DNA of 64,000 nucleotides from Cylicocyclus nassatus (taxonomy: Eukaryota > Nematoda > Chromadorea > Rhabditida > Strongylidae): the NCBI GenBank assembly GCA_958299035.1, contig CATQJL010000316.1, positions 18,143,676 to 18,207,675 of the forward strand, given 5' to 3'. The position numbers and the translations under genes are program-made. Below are positions 32,401-42,420 of this stretch, in pieces (the first letter of the stretch is position 1; each line of letters starts with the position of its first letter). Under the pieces are notes generated by a model. It was not told the DNA's origin. It saw only the letters and a program-made list of their open reading frames with translations, and made no database searches.

Positions 32401-33130
32401 GAATGAAACCCGAAGAAGGAGTTATAAGGTCAGTCAAGCAATTTTCATAAATCTTTCTTACAAATTATCATATTTCAATTTATACTCAATTGTTAGAATC
32501 TGACCAAGTCATTTGTGGCGCAATATGTGAGTCTGCGTATTGCACGTTACAGCATACAAGTCCTTACCAGACATCCGACAGTTAAACATCTTTTAGCTGG
32601 AAAGAAAAACTTTTGTACCCTTTGATTGAACTGGCTTGGCGGCTGGAAAGCGGGAATTCGTGACCTAATAAAGGCTAGATAATGATTAGAGAGCACGAGC
32701 ACAACAGAGACGCAGACTGTGTCGCGAGCGCGAGGCCCCAACTAGCTCACAAATCCCCGCCTTCCAGCCGCCAAGTCGGTTGAATCAAAAGTTATACTAC
32801 CACATGTTGTTCATGTACCCAAGCTAAGAGAGGAAACAACATGGAGAAATCCCAGTCAATAATTGGTTTTCGGTCATAGAAGTCGTCAAGTGGAGCACGT
32901 GCTGTGCAACACGCGTATTAAGTCACAATTGACTCGACTCTACTCAATAATTATGTTGTGAGTTCAGGCACTATCGAGACGTGAATGCTGGCCAATGGAG
33001 TAAGAAATGGCTGGGTGGAATTGAACGAATGGGCAATTTTTCAATGACAGATTATCCCGAGAAATGGGCTAACGAATTACTATCGAAGGTGCAAAAACGT
33101 ATTCATTACGTATACGGACCAAAGAAGTAG
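26493..33130 (+). CDS. GT92 (DUF23) family glycosyltransferase, 9 exons
   Basis: Exons 26493-26581, 26631-26818, 26871-26968, 27173-27325, 27379-27485, 27539-27635, 27701-27793, 32343-32428 and 32968-33130 join in phase at every junction to at least 357 residues ending at TAG 33128. Family landmarks in order: ISLLSAFEYPQQINVMVTS, IYCRYFD, EIGNPFESVVFPK, YEYPVPITDRTQ, ICLSPIYGTEPKWLQLAELV, GATYFYIYSKYIDAYSR, ECLNRARGHSRWVAFVDLDE (the DLDE acidic motif at the sugar-nucleotide site), RYHNTSHVGP, KCIIDPKKVLIMYVHDVAVF, GVIRHYRDVN and the C-terminal FSMTDYPEKWANELLSKVQK. GT92 enzymes add galactose to glycans in the Golgi (C. elegans galt-1 acts on core fucose); the acceptor here is unknown. Introns are 49-204 bp, except 27794-32342 (4.5 kb, packed with MITEs) and 32429-32967. 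The N-terminal exon is unresolved. No frame breaks, so probably functional. Confidence 0.85.
28098..29109. mobile_element. Large foldback element in GT92 intron 7
   Basis: About 1 kb with arms of roughly 450 bp. The left arm starts GATTGAGCCATTCCGAAAGT and includes GGCGCCACATCTGATGGAAC. The right arm carries the inverted counterparts TTCCATCACATGTGGCGTCC and ACTTTCGGAATGAATTAAT. The inner parts also pair: AAAAAGCATGGATTGCAGAT near 28920 against ATCTGCGACCCATGCTTTTT near 28260. Arms are perhaps 75-80% alike by eye, so old. The minus-strand frames 28325-29154 lie inside and are not genes. Confidence 0.75.
29110..30011. other. Intronic sequence, nothing recognised
   Basis: Within the 4.5-kb intron of the GT92 gene. 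No coding frame above about 60 codons and no clear terminal repeats. A GC-richer patch lies near 29900-29960. Confidence 0.4.
30012..30372. mobile_element. Foldback MITE in GT92 intron 7
   Basis: The inverted arms include TTGATAATTCTTTTGTTGCA (about 30110) against TGCAACAAAGAATTGTCAAG (about 30276), and CTCGAAAATGTTAGTAA against TTACTAACATCTTCGAAAAA. The centre contains a CCCGAT...TTCGGGC hairpin. About 360 bp, non-coding. Confidence 0.65.
30680..30698. repeat. Isolated AGGCAG-family terminal repeat
   Basis: TTGCCTGCACGCTGCCTTTGA matches the right end of the TTAA/TTGA MITE family. No matching left end was located, so this is a fragment. The surrounding 30373-31691 is intronic with no gene recognised. 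Confidence 0.4.
31692..32181. mobile_element. Mariner-like MITE, about 490 bp (copy 2, inverted)
   Basis: Begins GGGTTGGAAAGAAATTTTTC and ends TTTCTTTCCAACCTA. In reverse orientation it aligns along its length with the element at 3884-4371 (CATTGTCTTTAGACAAAG, TTGGATAGAGGAAAGCAATC, GTATGGTAAGCGTAAGCC). Lies in GT92 intron 7, about 160 bp before the acceptor of exon 8. Confidence 0.75.
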
Positions 33131-33477
33131 AAAATCCGTTTTGGAATCGCGATTTGACTTTAGTGCAATAGCAATCGTTTATTTATTTCTGTCCTTTTCG
33201 AATAAATTTTCATTCTCAAACTCGTCAAAGCTAATGATAGTAATTTAAATGATAGTAATTTGAATCTTATGCAGTAATTTGTGGATCATAACGTCACAGG
33301 GAAAATGACGTACAACTTTACAAAATTTCTAACTTATTGAAATGTTCTTGATTTTTCAACTTGAGACCGCATATAACATTTTGTAAAGGTTCACCTTATG
33401 GATATGTTGGAATTGTAGCCTGCTTGGTTTGGTATTTAGGAAATAACGTTTGCGAAAGCCCGAAAATCTATGATTGT

Positions 33478-33642
33478 AAAAGCTACTGCATGACGAAGGT
33501 GCAGTAGCAGTATTAGTTGAGCGGGCGCGAACGCGACGAGCGCGTATCCTCACCGTTGTAAATCCTGCGCCTCCTGCGCTCTGCGGCTAATAAAGCCGCG
33601 TTAGCGGGCAAAGATATTACGCTTTCGTCATGCAGCAGCCTA
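33478..33642. mobile_element. Short GC-rich foldback MITE
   Basis: GCTACTGCATGACGAAGGTG at the left is mirrored by GCTTTCGTCATGCAGCAGC at the right. The body is GC-rich (GCGGGCGCGAACGCGACGAG). About 165 bp, 350 bp downstream of the GT92 stop codon. The 33356-33553 minus frame is a by-product. Confidence 0.55.
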
Positions 33643-33838
33643 TACTTCCAAAGTTTTGTTGAGATTACTTGTGTATGGACAACCCAACATTATCCTGGCA
33701 AAAGCGTACCAGTCTTCGTTTTGGCCAATTTCTGAAGACGGAAAGAGTAGCGAGTGTACTTAAGAATGATGATGTTTGATGGAGAGTATCTGCGCGAGTA
33801 ATTGGAAAGTCCTAAGATAAGGAAGGAGACCTATCTAA

Positions 33839-33952
33839 TCTAATATATAAAGAATCGTAAGCGCAATTAAAAAATGTGCACATAGCGGGAACCCACGTAG
33901 CGGTCCCGTAGCGCGCGCATGCTACTAGCACCTTCAATTGCTGGTTCACTAG
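33839..33952 (+). mobile_element. Short Helitron-like element ending in CTAG
   Basis: Starts TCTAATATATAAAGAATCGT and ends TTGCTGGTTCACTAG. A second copy of the 3' part lies at 41131-41236 (same GCGCAATT, GCGGTCCCG, GCACCTT and CTGGTTCACTAGT landmarks). TC...CTAG ends with no terminal repeats fit a very short non-autonomous Helitron. Confidence 0.6.
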
Positions 33953-34240
33953 TCTAATATATAAAGAACTAGCGACCCTACGGGTCGCTAGTAAGTGGGC
34001 TGGGGCAGATACATTGATAACTGTCTGCGTTCAACTAAGAATAGCAAGAGAATGAATTCCCATTTTTTCAACGATCTTTTTCGAAATGCAAGTAGTAGAA
34101 GAAGCAAGACCAGGCTCTCAAGGAAACTTTTTACAGCGACTAACTACCAAATTATATATGCTGTTCTTCTTGCAAATACCCAATCCCAGCTTCTAAAAAT
34201 GGAAATTGCCTAGGCACTCATCTATGTAGAACAGCTGATT
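33953..34240 (+). mobile_element. Second Helitron-like head abutting the first, with hairpin
   Basis: TCTAATATATAAAGAACTAG begins immediately after the CTAG of the preceding element. It is followed by the hairpin AGCGACCCTACGGGTCGCTA and GTAAGTGGGCTGGGGCAGAT. The hairpin module recurs at about 38496, 38817 and 39226. The downstream body (ATTGATAACTGTCTGCGTTC, ATTCCCATTTTTTCAACGAT) is shared by those copies. Confidence 0.6.
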
Positions 34241-34299
34241 CAACCCGAAATTCAGGCTGATTTTCAGGAATGTGCTACAGCCTCAAACACATCGAGTTT

Positions 34300-36420
34300 C
34301 GCGATCATGCACAGTCCTATACTCTCCTTATTATGTCTAGCCAAGAAACGGTCATTTCTTGAAGCGAGACCAAATCTCAAAGCTTTTTCCTGTACAACCT
34401 TAGCAAACATGTCCTGCCGCATGAAGCCCCTGGGTTTTCCTTCCCCTAAGACCAAGCTTTCCTTGCTTTTTCTGCTTTTAGGCGCAGAAGTACGATTTTC
34501 TCAAAGCAGAAGCGGTCAAGTGGATATCAATCGAGCTTTTGTATAGTTTTGCCTCAAACCTAAGAAACTTTAGCAGAAAGCAGTTTGCCGCTTGAAGCAC
34601 TTGGAACTTTCTTTCCTTCGAGAAGCCGCTTTTCCCTTTTTGCTAAAGGGCAAAAGTATGATTTCTGCGAAGTAAAAGCGGCCAAAGTGGGTTTCAAGCA
34701 ATATAATAATTTAGCATTGATCTTGCCGCATAAGCCCTCGGGACCTTTCTCCCCTCAAGACAAGTTTGCTTTGCTTCTTTATTTAAAAAGGCAGAGGTAT
34801 GATTTCTGCGAAGTAAAAGCGGCCAAAAGTGGACAAGCGAGCTTTTGTATAGTTAGCATTGAAATTGAGAAAATCTTAGCAGAAATGCACTGCCGATGAA
34901 GCCTTTAGGCCTTCCTTCCCTCGAGACCAAGCTCTCGCTTTGCTTCTTTGTTATAGGAGGCAGAGGTATAATTTCTGCGAAATATTGGGTTGTGAAGAAA
35001 GAGTCCGGGCACTTTGAAGATTTTGTTTTCTGATGCATTTTTTTGCCGCTCCGTCGAAAACCAAGTTTTTTTATACTGTTCGGTAAAAGGAAGCCTAATC
35101 TTGAAGCCGCTTCTAATTTTCATCAATGCCAACATGTACGATCTGCACGTCAAAAATAGAAATCTTTCTATCCATGACAATTTCACATTTTTCTTCCTGC
35201 GACTATTTTTCTGTGTTCATAGGTTTTCGTCCAAATCGTGTATGATCCAATCGAGGAGACTATTAGCTTCTGATCCGCAGCTGCACTCGAGTTTTGCGAT
35301 CTGCGCTCAGAAATTACAAGCTGTCAAACTTGCCTCTGACTGCAACTATTTTCGCAGCTGACATCGCTTCTGCGAGGATCGCCTTTGGGTCCAAAAGATG
35401 TATAAGGATTAGCCCAACAATCTTCGCAATAGTCAAAGATTTGGTTCCTTCTGTGCAAAACGAAAAGACTTCAATGTCACTTACTCGAAAAATTGTGCAT
35501 TTATGGGGCAAAAAATGGTCGATTTATGTCGATCAAAGACTTAAAGATTTCTTGAGCTATTTGGAAAAACTTATTTTGCAGATAGTCGCTCAAAGGCGTA
35601 AATAGTCTCCAAGATAGCCCCAGCAAACTTCTATATAACTACAGCATATGAGCTGTCCAGTTCTCATCATGCCTGAGATATTCTGCGAATAGGCCACTTT
35701 TCGCGTCGATCTTTTTCCCTTCTGCGCATGCTGGTGGACCGCAGTGAGATGCTGAAAAGCCAGCAAGGTAAATATAAGTTGTAGACAAAATTGTCTTTGC
35801 AACGAATTTTGTAGCTTTAAAGAAGAATCGATCTGCTTGAAGTTACAGCAATTTGAAGTTTTTGCAAGTGCCCGGGAACTTCCTTTAAGACCTAATAAAA
35901 GCGGTCAAAAGTGGAATTCAAACGAGGTTTGTATGATTTAACAATGAAACTGAGAATTTCTTGGGAGAAATGTTTGCCGCTTGAAGCTCTTGGAACCTTT
36001 TATTCTTCGAGACTCCCTTTGCTTCTTTGTTATAAAAGGCAGAGGTGTGATTTCTGCGAAGTAAAAGCGGTTAAAAGTAGACTTCAGGCGAGCTTTTGTA
36101 TAATTTAGCATTAAAACTGAGAAATTAGCGACAGAAATGCACTGCCGCATGAAGTTTCTGCAGCTTTCCTCCCTTTGAGACCAATCCGCCTATGCTTTTT
36201 TTTATTTTTAAGGCAGAAATACGATTTTCGCAAAGTAGAAGCGGCCAAAATGGATTCCAAGCATGTTTTTGTGAGAAGCCTGAAACCTAAAGAATTATAC
36301 CAAAAATGACTGCGGCATGAATTCATTAGGTCTTTCATTTCCTTGAGACGAGCTCCCTCCGCTGTTTTGTTTTTATTGGCAAAAGTATGGTTCATTTTTG
36401 ACACCTTTCGGACCGCGTCG
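34300..36420 (+). repeat. Diverged tandem array, about 165-bp period (block 1)
   Basis: A landmark GCGGTCAAG/GCGGCCAAA recurs at about 34509, 34677, 34819, 35898, 36068 and 36241 (spacings 168, 142, then 170 and 173). Each unit contains, in order, an AAACTGAGAAAT-type segment, a TGCCGC(A)TGAAGC segment, TTCC...GAGACCAAGC, a TTTTGCTTCTTT segment, AGGCAGAGGTATGATTTCTG and CGAAGTAAAAGCGGCC. The interval 35010-35880 between the two runs is not clearly repeat-derived. The translated frames look similar to each other only because the DNA repeats; they are not genes. Confidence 0.75.
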
Positions 36421-37617
36421 CGCGCGGACAAGAGTGCACCTTCGGCCGTTAGCCAGCAGAAGAACCTTATTTAGGCTGTGGATTACATCTGTAATCAGCA
36501 TGCCAAATAAGCTCCATACCCAAAGTTCTGGGTGAATTCGAAGCGTTTGAATTTTGTCGCTTGAGAGGAACTTTTGTGTTTTCTTGAAAGATAGGAGCAA
36601 GAACTCAGTTTCAAATAGTATCTAAAAGTATTTATGTTGTGCACTGTACTCGTTACTATTGAAACTACGGTTTATCTCTTTAAAATCGGAGCAAAGAAAA
36701 GTTGCGACGTCGCACGCGTCGTTCGCGTTGCCGCACTTCGTTGCAGCTGTTGTTCAATTTGTCCTCATGTCGTGTAAACAAATATCGGCGGAATAGCTCT
36801 ACAGAGTCATTTAAGAAGTAAGAGCTTGAACTTTTCAATAACTTCGGACTCAAAGAAAACCTCCTGCAAACGTCAGAAAGAACCTTCAAAGTAGCGTGCT
36901 GCACCATGGGCAGCACCAGTCCGAAACGTGTTAGAATCGTGACGACGAGTTGAATGCGGTCTTTCCGCACATAGAAGGATAAGACACTCATACAAACAGG
37001 CAACACCTCAACGCTAAGCTTAGTCACTTCCAGTACTTGAATACTATCATATGTAAGCGGAAAAACTATTTGAGCAGAGATAGAAATCAAGAATTGGGAG
37101 TGCGCGCGTGTTGCGCGCGGTCGCGCCATCGTCACGATTTTTCAAATGCCCCATACAATTTCCACAAAGTAGAAGCAGCCAAAACAGATGTTCGGCAGTT
37201 CCCATAAATTGTACATTTCTGATACAAACTGAATTCAGGCTGATTTTTAGGAACTGTGTCATGTTTTAAAAAGCTTCCAGTAACAAAAAACCCAGTCATG
37301 AAAATTTTTCAAAGCGACTTCAACCAAATTTCGTTAAATATCTCCGAACGAAAACGGAGCTTTGTATGATAGCAAAGATCGGTGTGTTCCATTGCTTATG
37401 CATGGAGCTCTCTCAGTTCTCTTCCTTCTTTTGAACGCTTTTCAACAATCATACTTTAACTTTTGGTTACCTGTAGCGATTCTGAAAAATATGGAGTTGT
37501 TCACCGGACGATGGAACCTTACGGAATTCTTCTCAGGCGATGGCCGCACACACCGACCATCGCAATCATGCGCAACTCTACACTTTGATAATGTCTCCCA
37601 ATAGAGAGATCATTTCG
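36421..37617. other. Mixed sequence, no gene recognised
   Basis: Contains one more weak trace of the 165-bp unit near 37140-37260 (AGTAGAAGCAGCCAAAACAG). A 151-codon minus frame at 37135-36680 has no recognisable domain and no convincing splice signals. Confidence 0.35.
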
Positions 37618-38274
37618 TAGGGTGCCTTCATACCGCGCCGGCAACCGCCGCTAGCAGCCCGTAGCCGCCGCTGGCTGCTTTTGTCATAGAAGCGCAAAAT
37701 CATCAAATTCCTGCTATCTTAAGCGCAAAGGCCCACGCTTTCCATCTTCCACGCTTTTTCCTCCCTGTTGCGGCTTCCTGTTGCGGCTAATCTGCAGTTC
37801 CATTTTCGCACATTACAGAGTTATTCAAGATAAGCACCGGCCAAGGATATAACTGAAGCAGAACCAAGCATATGAAATAAACACTGCAGGAACTGGACGC
37901 ATCCAAAGTCAGACGATCATACCGCAAAGATACTTTGGCGAAATATGGTTCAATTGCGAAAGGGAAACTGAGCCAACAGGATAACCCAATCTACGGCAAC
38001 AAGATTTTAACAGCATTGGCCACAAGTGTGATATATGAGAACGAATTGCGACATCAGGGAGGAAAAAGCGTGGAAGATGGAAAGCGTGGGCTTTTGCGCT
38101 CAAAATAGCAAGAATTTGATAAGTTTGCGCTTTTATGACAAAAGCGGCCAGTTGATCTACGGGCTGCTGGCGGCTGCTGTGGGCTGCTACGGGCTGCCAG
38201 CGGCTGTTATGGGCTGCCAGCAGCTGCTACGGGCTGCCAGCGGCGACTGCCGGCGCGGTATGAAGGCACCCTTA
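37618..38274. mobile_element. Foldback element with CAG-rich internal repeats
   Basis: Left end AGGGTGCCTTCATACCGCGC is mirrored by GCGCGGTATGAAGGCACCCT at the right. The inner arms also pair: AAGCGCAAAGGCCCACGCTT against AAGCGTGGGCTTTTGCGCTC, and CATCTTCCACGCTTTTTCCT against AGGAAAAAGCGTGGAAGATG. The right arm holds a short tandem repeat of GGGCTGCCAGCGGCTGCTAC type, expanded relative to the left arm. About 657 bp, non-coding. Confidence 0.75.
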
Positions 38275-38289
38275 TAGCGATACTAAAGC

Positions 38290-38816
38290 TCGCTGAAGCT
38301 TTCTATTGGATAATTTAGCAAAAAGGTCTTGCTGTGAAGCCCACGGCTCTTCCTTCTTTTGAGACCAGCCTCCTTTGCTTTTCTGCTTTTGGATGCACAA
38401 GCATAATTTTCGCGAAGTAGGAAAATGGATTTAAAGGATTATTTATAGCAGCCTTGAAAACAAGGAATTGTTCGGAAAAATGTCCTGCGGCAATAGCGAC
38501 CTTAGGGGTCGCTAGTAAGTGGGTGGGGGCAGATACATTGATAACTATCTGCGTGCAACTTAAAATAGCAAGAAAATAATTTTCATTTTCACAACGATTT
38601 TTGGCGAAACGTAAGTATGTAGTCGTAGGAGTAAGACCATGCTCTCATACAAACTTTTTACAATGACAACTCCCAGATCATCTACGCTGTTCTTCTTGCA
38701 AAGCTCCTTTTTTCTGTTTTCGAGAGCACAAGAGTTTTTGTTTGAAGTGGATTTTAAGGAAGTTTTTTTTATAACCTAGTGAAAACAAGGAATTCTTAAC
38801 AAAATGTCCTGCGGCG
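38290..38816 (+). repeat. 165-bp array trace and first hairpin module
   Basis: 38290-38480 is a degraded 165-bp unit (AAGCCCACGGCTCTTCCTTC, TTTTCGCGAAGTAGG). 38496-38816 is a shorter copy of the hairpin module beginning TAGCGACCTTAGGGGTCGCT. Confidence 0.55.
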
Positions 38817-39540
38817 GTAGCGACCCTATGGGTCGCTAGCAAGTGGGTTGGGGCAGATACATTGATAACTGTCTGTATACAACTAAAAATAAGAGAATGA
38901 ATTCCCATTTTTTCAACAATCTTTTTCGCAATGCAAGTAGTAATAGAAGCAAGATTAGGCTCATTTCAAGGTTTCATTTCAAGATCATTTCCATTTCCTC
39001 AACGATCTCTGGCGCAAAGTAAGTACGTAGTAGTAAGAGTAAGATCATGCTCTAAACTTTTTACAATGATAACTCCCAAATCATCTACGCTGTTCTTCTT
39101 GCAAAGCTCCTTTATACTCTGCTTTCGAGAACACAAGAATTTTTGCTTGATATGGATTTCAAGGAAGTTTTTTTATAACTTAGCCTTGAAAACAAGGAAT
39201 TATTAACAAAAATGTCCTGCGGCAGTAGCGACCCTATGGGTCGCTAGCAAGTGGGTTGGGGCAGATACATTGATAACTGTCTGTATACAACTAAAAATAA
39301 GATGAATTCCCATTTTTTCAACAATCTTTTTCGCAATGCAAGTAGTAATAGAAGCAAGATTAGGCTCATTTCAAGGTTTCATTTCAAGATCATTTCCATT
39401 TCCTCAACGATCTCTGGCGCAACGTAAATACGTAGTAGTAGAAGTAAGATTATGCTCTCAAGAAAACTTTTTACAGTGGGTAACTCTCAAATGATCTACG
39501 CTGATTTTCTTGCATGCACCCTGCCCAGATACCATAGCTC
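38817..39540 (+). repeat. Tandem repeat, about 410-bp unit, near-identical copies
   Basis: GTAGCGACCCTATGGGTCGC occurs at 38817 and 39225 with the same downstream text (AAGTGGGTTGGGGCAGATAC, TTAGGCTCATTTCAAGGTTT, ATTTCCTCAACGATCTCTGG). The first unit is complete and the second runs to about 39525. Very few differences are visible, so this is a recent duplication. Each unit starts with the Helitron-like hairpin. Confidence 0.8.
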
Positions 39541-39619
39541 CTGAACATGAAGATCACTTCAGCAGTCATCTATGTAGAACAGCTGATTCAATCCGAAACT
39601 CAGGCTGACACTCAGGAAC

Positions 39620-40560
39620 TGTGCAACGGCCGCTAACACATCGAGCTTCGCGATCATGCACATTCCTATACTCTCCTTATTATGTATCTCGCCAAGAAAC
39701 GGTCATTTCTCAAAGAGAGACCAAAGTTCGCTCAAAGCTGGACAATCCTAGCAAAAATGTCCTGTCGCATAAAGCCTCTGGGTATTCCTTCCCCAAAGAT
39801 CAATGCCGTGCTTCCTCTGCTTTTAGAAGCAGAAGTAGTCTTTCTGCGAAGTAGAAGCAGTCAAGAGTGGATTTCAAGCGAGCATTTGCATGATTTAGCA
39901 TTGAAACTGAGAAATCCTTAGCCTAAATGCGCTGCCGCATAAAGTCCTTGAAGCTTTCCTTTCTTCGAGACTTTTGCTTTTTACAGCAAAGGTACGATTT
40001 TCGCAAGATAAAAGCGGCCAAAGTGAAGCCTTTCTTGTGATCAGCACTGAAACCTAAAGAATCATATCAAAATTATCCTGCCGCATGAACACTAAGTGTT
40101 TCCTTTTATTAAGACAAACTCCCTCTGTTGTGTTGTTTTTATTGGCAAAACTACGGTTTTCACAAAATAGAGGCCGCCAAAAACAAATGCAGTAAGTTTC
40201 TATAAATTTTCACATTAAAATCTAGTTAGAAAGATGTTATCGAGTGAATTTGTTGGGTCTTTCCTTCCAGCAGACCGAGCTCCCTCTGCTCATTTGCTTT
40301 TAGAGGCAAAAACAATGTTTTCACAATGTAAAAGCACCCGAAAGTGAGCATCTAACAGGTTTTTGTGAAAAATGTTGCTAGAAATTTAGAAAAATGTACT
40401 ACCGCATGAATCGACTGATTCTTTTTTCCAACGAGACGTAGCTCCTCCGGTTTTTTTCTATTTCCAGAAGCAAAAGCAATATTTTCAAAAAGTAGAAGCA
40501 TTCGGAAGTGAGGTTTAAGTGAATCCTCGTAAAATTGATAGGTTATATTATCTTATTTTC
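39620..40560 (+). repeat. Diverged tandem array, about 165-bp period (block 2)
   Basis: The unit described for block 1 continues. CAGTCAAGAGTGG, GCGGCCAAAGTG, GCCGCCAAAAAC, ACCCGAAAGTGAG and TTCGGAAGTGAGG occur at about 39858, 40013, 40179, 40336 and 40499 (spacings 155, 166, 157, 163). Units decay progressively towards 40560. Confidence 0.7.
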
Positions 40561-41130
40561 CTAACTTTCATAATGTTCAGAATCATAATCTCCTTTTCGA
40601 GAACTAATGATTGTAAGGAGTTAGGCAGGATAGGAAGCAAAATGGGGCGACAGTTTCCCAAATTATGATAGTAACTGGGGGTCAGACATTTGCATAATTC
40701 GGTAGTCTGGAATCAATATTTCGTTGTTGTTTGAGCTCTATACATGACAGGCTTGTTTATAAATGAGGAGGTGATCTTTGACGATTGTTGCTCATTTATG
40801 CACTTTCCATGCGGAGCAAGCTCTATAATTTGCACTTAAAGTGCATACAGTCTGAAAACTAACTACGAACGCCGTCAACTCTTCGTCGCTGTTATGCAAA
40901 CTATATGGATCCTCCTTGGGTGCATGCGCTCCCCAGTACTCTCTCGTCGTTTCTCTGCACATCTTTGTTAGTTCATAAAACGCAGTTATATTTCGTCGCC
41001 GCATAATCTGGACTGCCCTTGTTGTCGCGAGTCTGCTGTTAACACTGTAAGAGAACACATAGTACAACGGTAAAGCATATGGGGAAGGAGAGTACTCTCG
41101 TCGCATCGCTTTGGCAGTTACCGAAAGATA
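40561..41130. other. No gene recognised
   Basis: AT-rich to 40790, then a 104-codon minus frame (41106-40792) without a recognisable domain. No repeats were identified. Confidence 0.35.
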
Positions 41131-41236
41131 TTATAGTAAGCGCAATTCCAAAAAGTGCAAATAGCGGGAAACCCCGTGGCGGTCCCGAGCGAACGCTCCT
41201 CCGAATAGCACCTTTAGGTTACTGGTTCACTAGTTT
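41131..41236 (+). mobile_element. Helitron 3'-end fragment
   Basis: Homologous to 33847-33952. Shares GTAAGCGCAATT, GCAAATAGCGGGAAA, GCGGTCCCG, AGCACCTT and the terminal CTGGTTCACTAG followed by T. A GC-rich hairpin-like stretch precedes the CTAG end. Confidence 0.55.
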
Positions 41237-41589
41237 TTAAAAAATCTCAGATTTGAAGTTATGGTTTCAAACTTCATTTGCAAATGACTTTGTGCGAGCA
41301 TTGAAAGCTATACTGTAGAGCTCATTTTACTTTATCGAACAGTGACTTGTACCTTTCGAATTTGATATATTTTCTTTTTTTTACGCAAAAAGCTGAATCA
41401 ACCCAAGAGTTTTTGAAACGAGGCATATGCGGTGACTTCCAGCTTTCCATATAGATGTCACCAAAAAACAATGTGGGAGTGGATTACTCTTTGGCTTTCA
41501 GTATCTATTTTTGCTTTCAATCTAACAAATCATATTTCAACAGTCATTAGACAAGTAAGCTTTGATTTTTTTGTGAATCTGATGAAAAT

Positions 41590-41755
41590 GGTCACAGTCC
41601 GCATCGAATCAAATTAGGCCGCTGCCACTCCTGGTGGTGCCATTCCGTCAATTTCTTTAAGTTTTAGCTTTGCACCATATACAAAGACTTTTATTTTCGT
41701 CAATGCCCCCATCGGATATGTAGATGGCATAGCTTACGGTCAGAATCAACCTTTA
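41590..41755 (-). pseudogene. Decayed 18S rRNA fragment, antisense
   Basis: On the minus strand the sequence follows the universally conserved 18S region around the position-1100 core. In plus-strand order the matches are GAATCAAATTAGGCCGC (18S complement GAGTCAAATTAAGCCGC), CCACTCCTGGTGGTGCCATT, CCGTCAATTTCTTTAAGTTT, TAGCTTTGCACCATA, then CATCGGAT, GATGGCATAGCTTACGGTCA and GAA. Several substitutions and small gaps, with the middle poorly preserved. About 165 bp, so it cannot be a working rRNA gene. No rRNA text was recognised beyond it on either side. Confidence 0.8.
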
Positions 41756-41871
41756 CAATTCAATGCTTAACTTGTTTGGTACCCTTGTGTGTTGGCTTTA
41801 TAACAATACTGAAAGTTCTATGCGTCAAGACAAAAAACCAAGTATTTTCGAGGCTAGTGCAACATTCATAA

Positions 41872-42420
41872 GCCTCACATTCTTTCAGTGCAATGATAGA
41901 TGGGTCCCTGGGGAGTAAAGTTAACATCTGTTGCGCACTTTTTTGAAGCAGTTCTTCTGTCCTTGTTATCTGACAAGCCCGTGCGTACTTCTAAAAAGTT
42001 CAGCCTCGTATATATAAATGTAGTGTCGTCTGATTTTTTCGAGACAAAATCATTTTTATACCAAGTTGCGATGTTGGACGTATTTGGTCCCGAATGTCTC
42101 AAATCTTTGAGTAGACTGGCTCATCCGAGTCACTAAAAGAGCAACCTTGCCGCAGGCCAAATCTTATCTTGTTTTCCTTTCCAATATTTCTTACCCATAG
42201 CTTTTTCCAACATTAAAGCGGGTTGTATCAAGTCTCTTTTTTTGGAACCGAAGTTCGTCTGCACAGCGCTGCAGTCATCTTCAAATCAGCATCTGCAGCA
42301 GATGTCACTCAAGGCAGCATTTGACATTTACATGAATTGGAACTCTTTCAATAAATGTCAACTTTTTTTGTAATTTCTCCTATTTGCTTCGAATGACAAA
42401 TTTCTTCATTCGGAATGAAC
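41872..42420 (+). repeat. Anonymous repeat copy 1, modules a and b
   Basis: Module a (GGGGAGTAAAGTTAACATCT, TGCGCACTTTTTTGAAGC) matches 54744-55015. Module b (GCAGCAGATGTCACTCAAGG, CAGCATTTGACATTTA) matches about 50341 and about 55135. No continuous protein frame is shared among the copies, so the unit looks non-coding or long decayed. Part of a colinear three-copy block. Confidence 0.7.

Noticed and set aside
34307..36150. A family of similar small proteins on the plus strand
   Set aside because: The similarity reflects the underlying 165-bp tandem DNA repeat. Frames shift between units and lack starts and splice sites in common.
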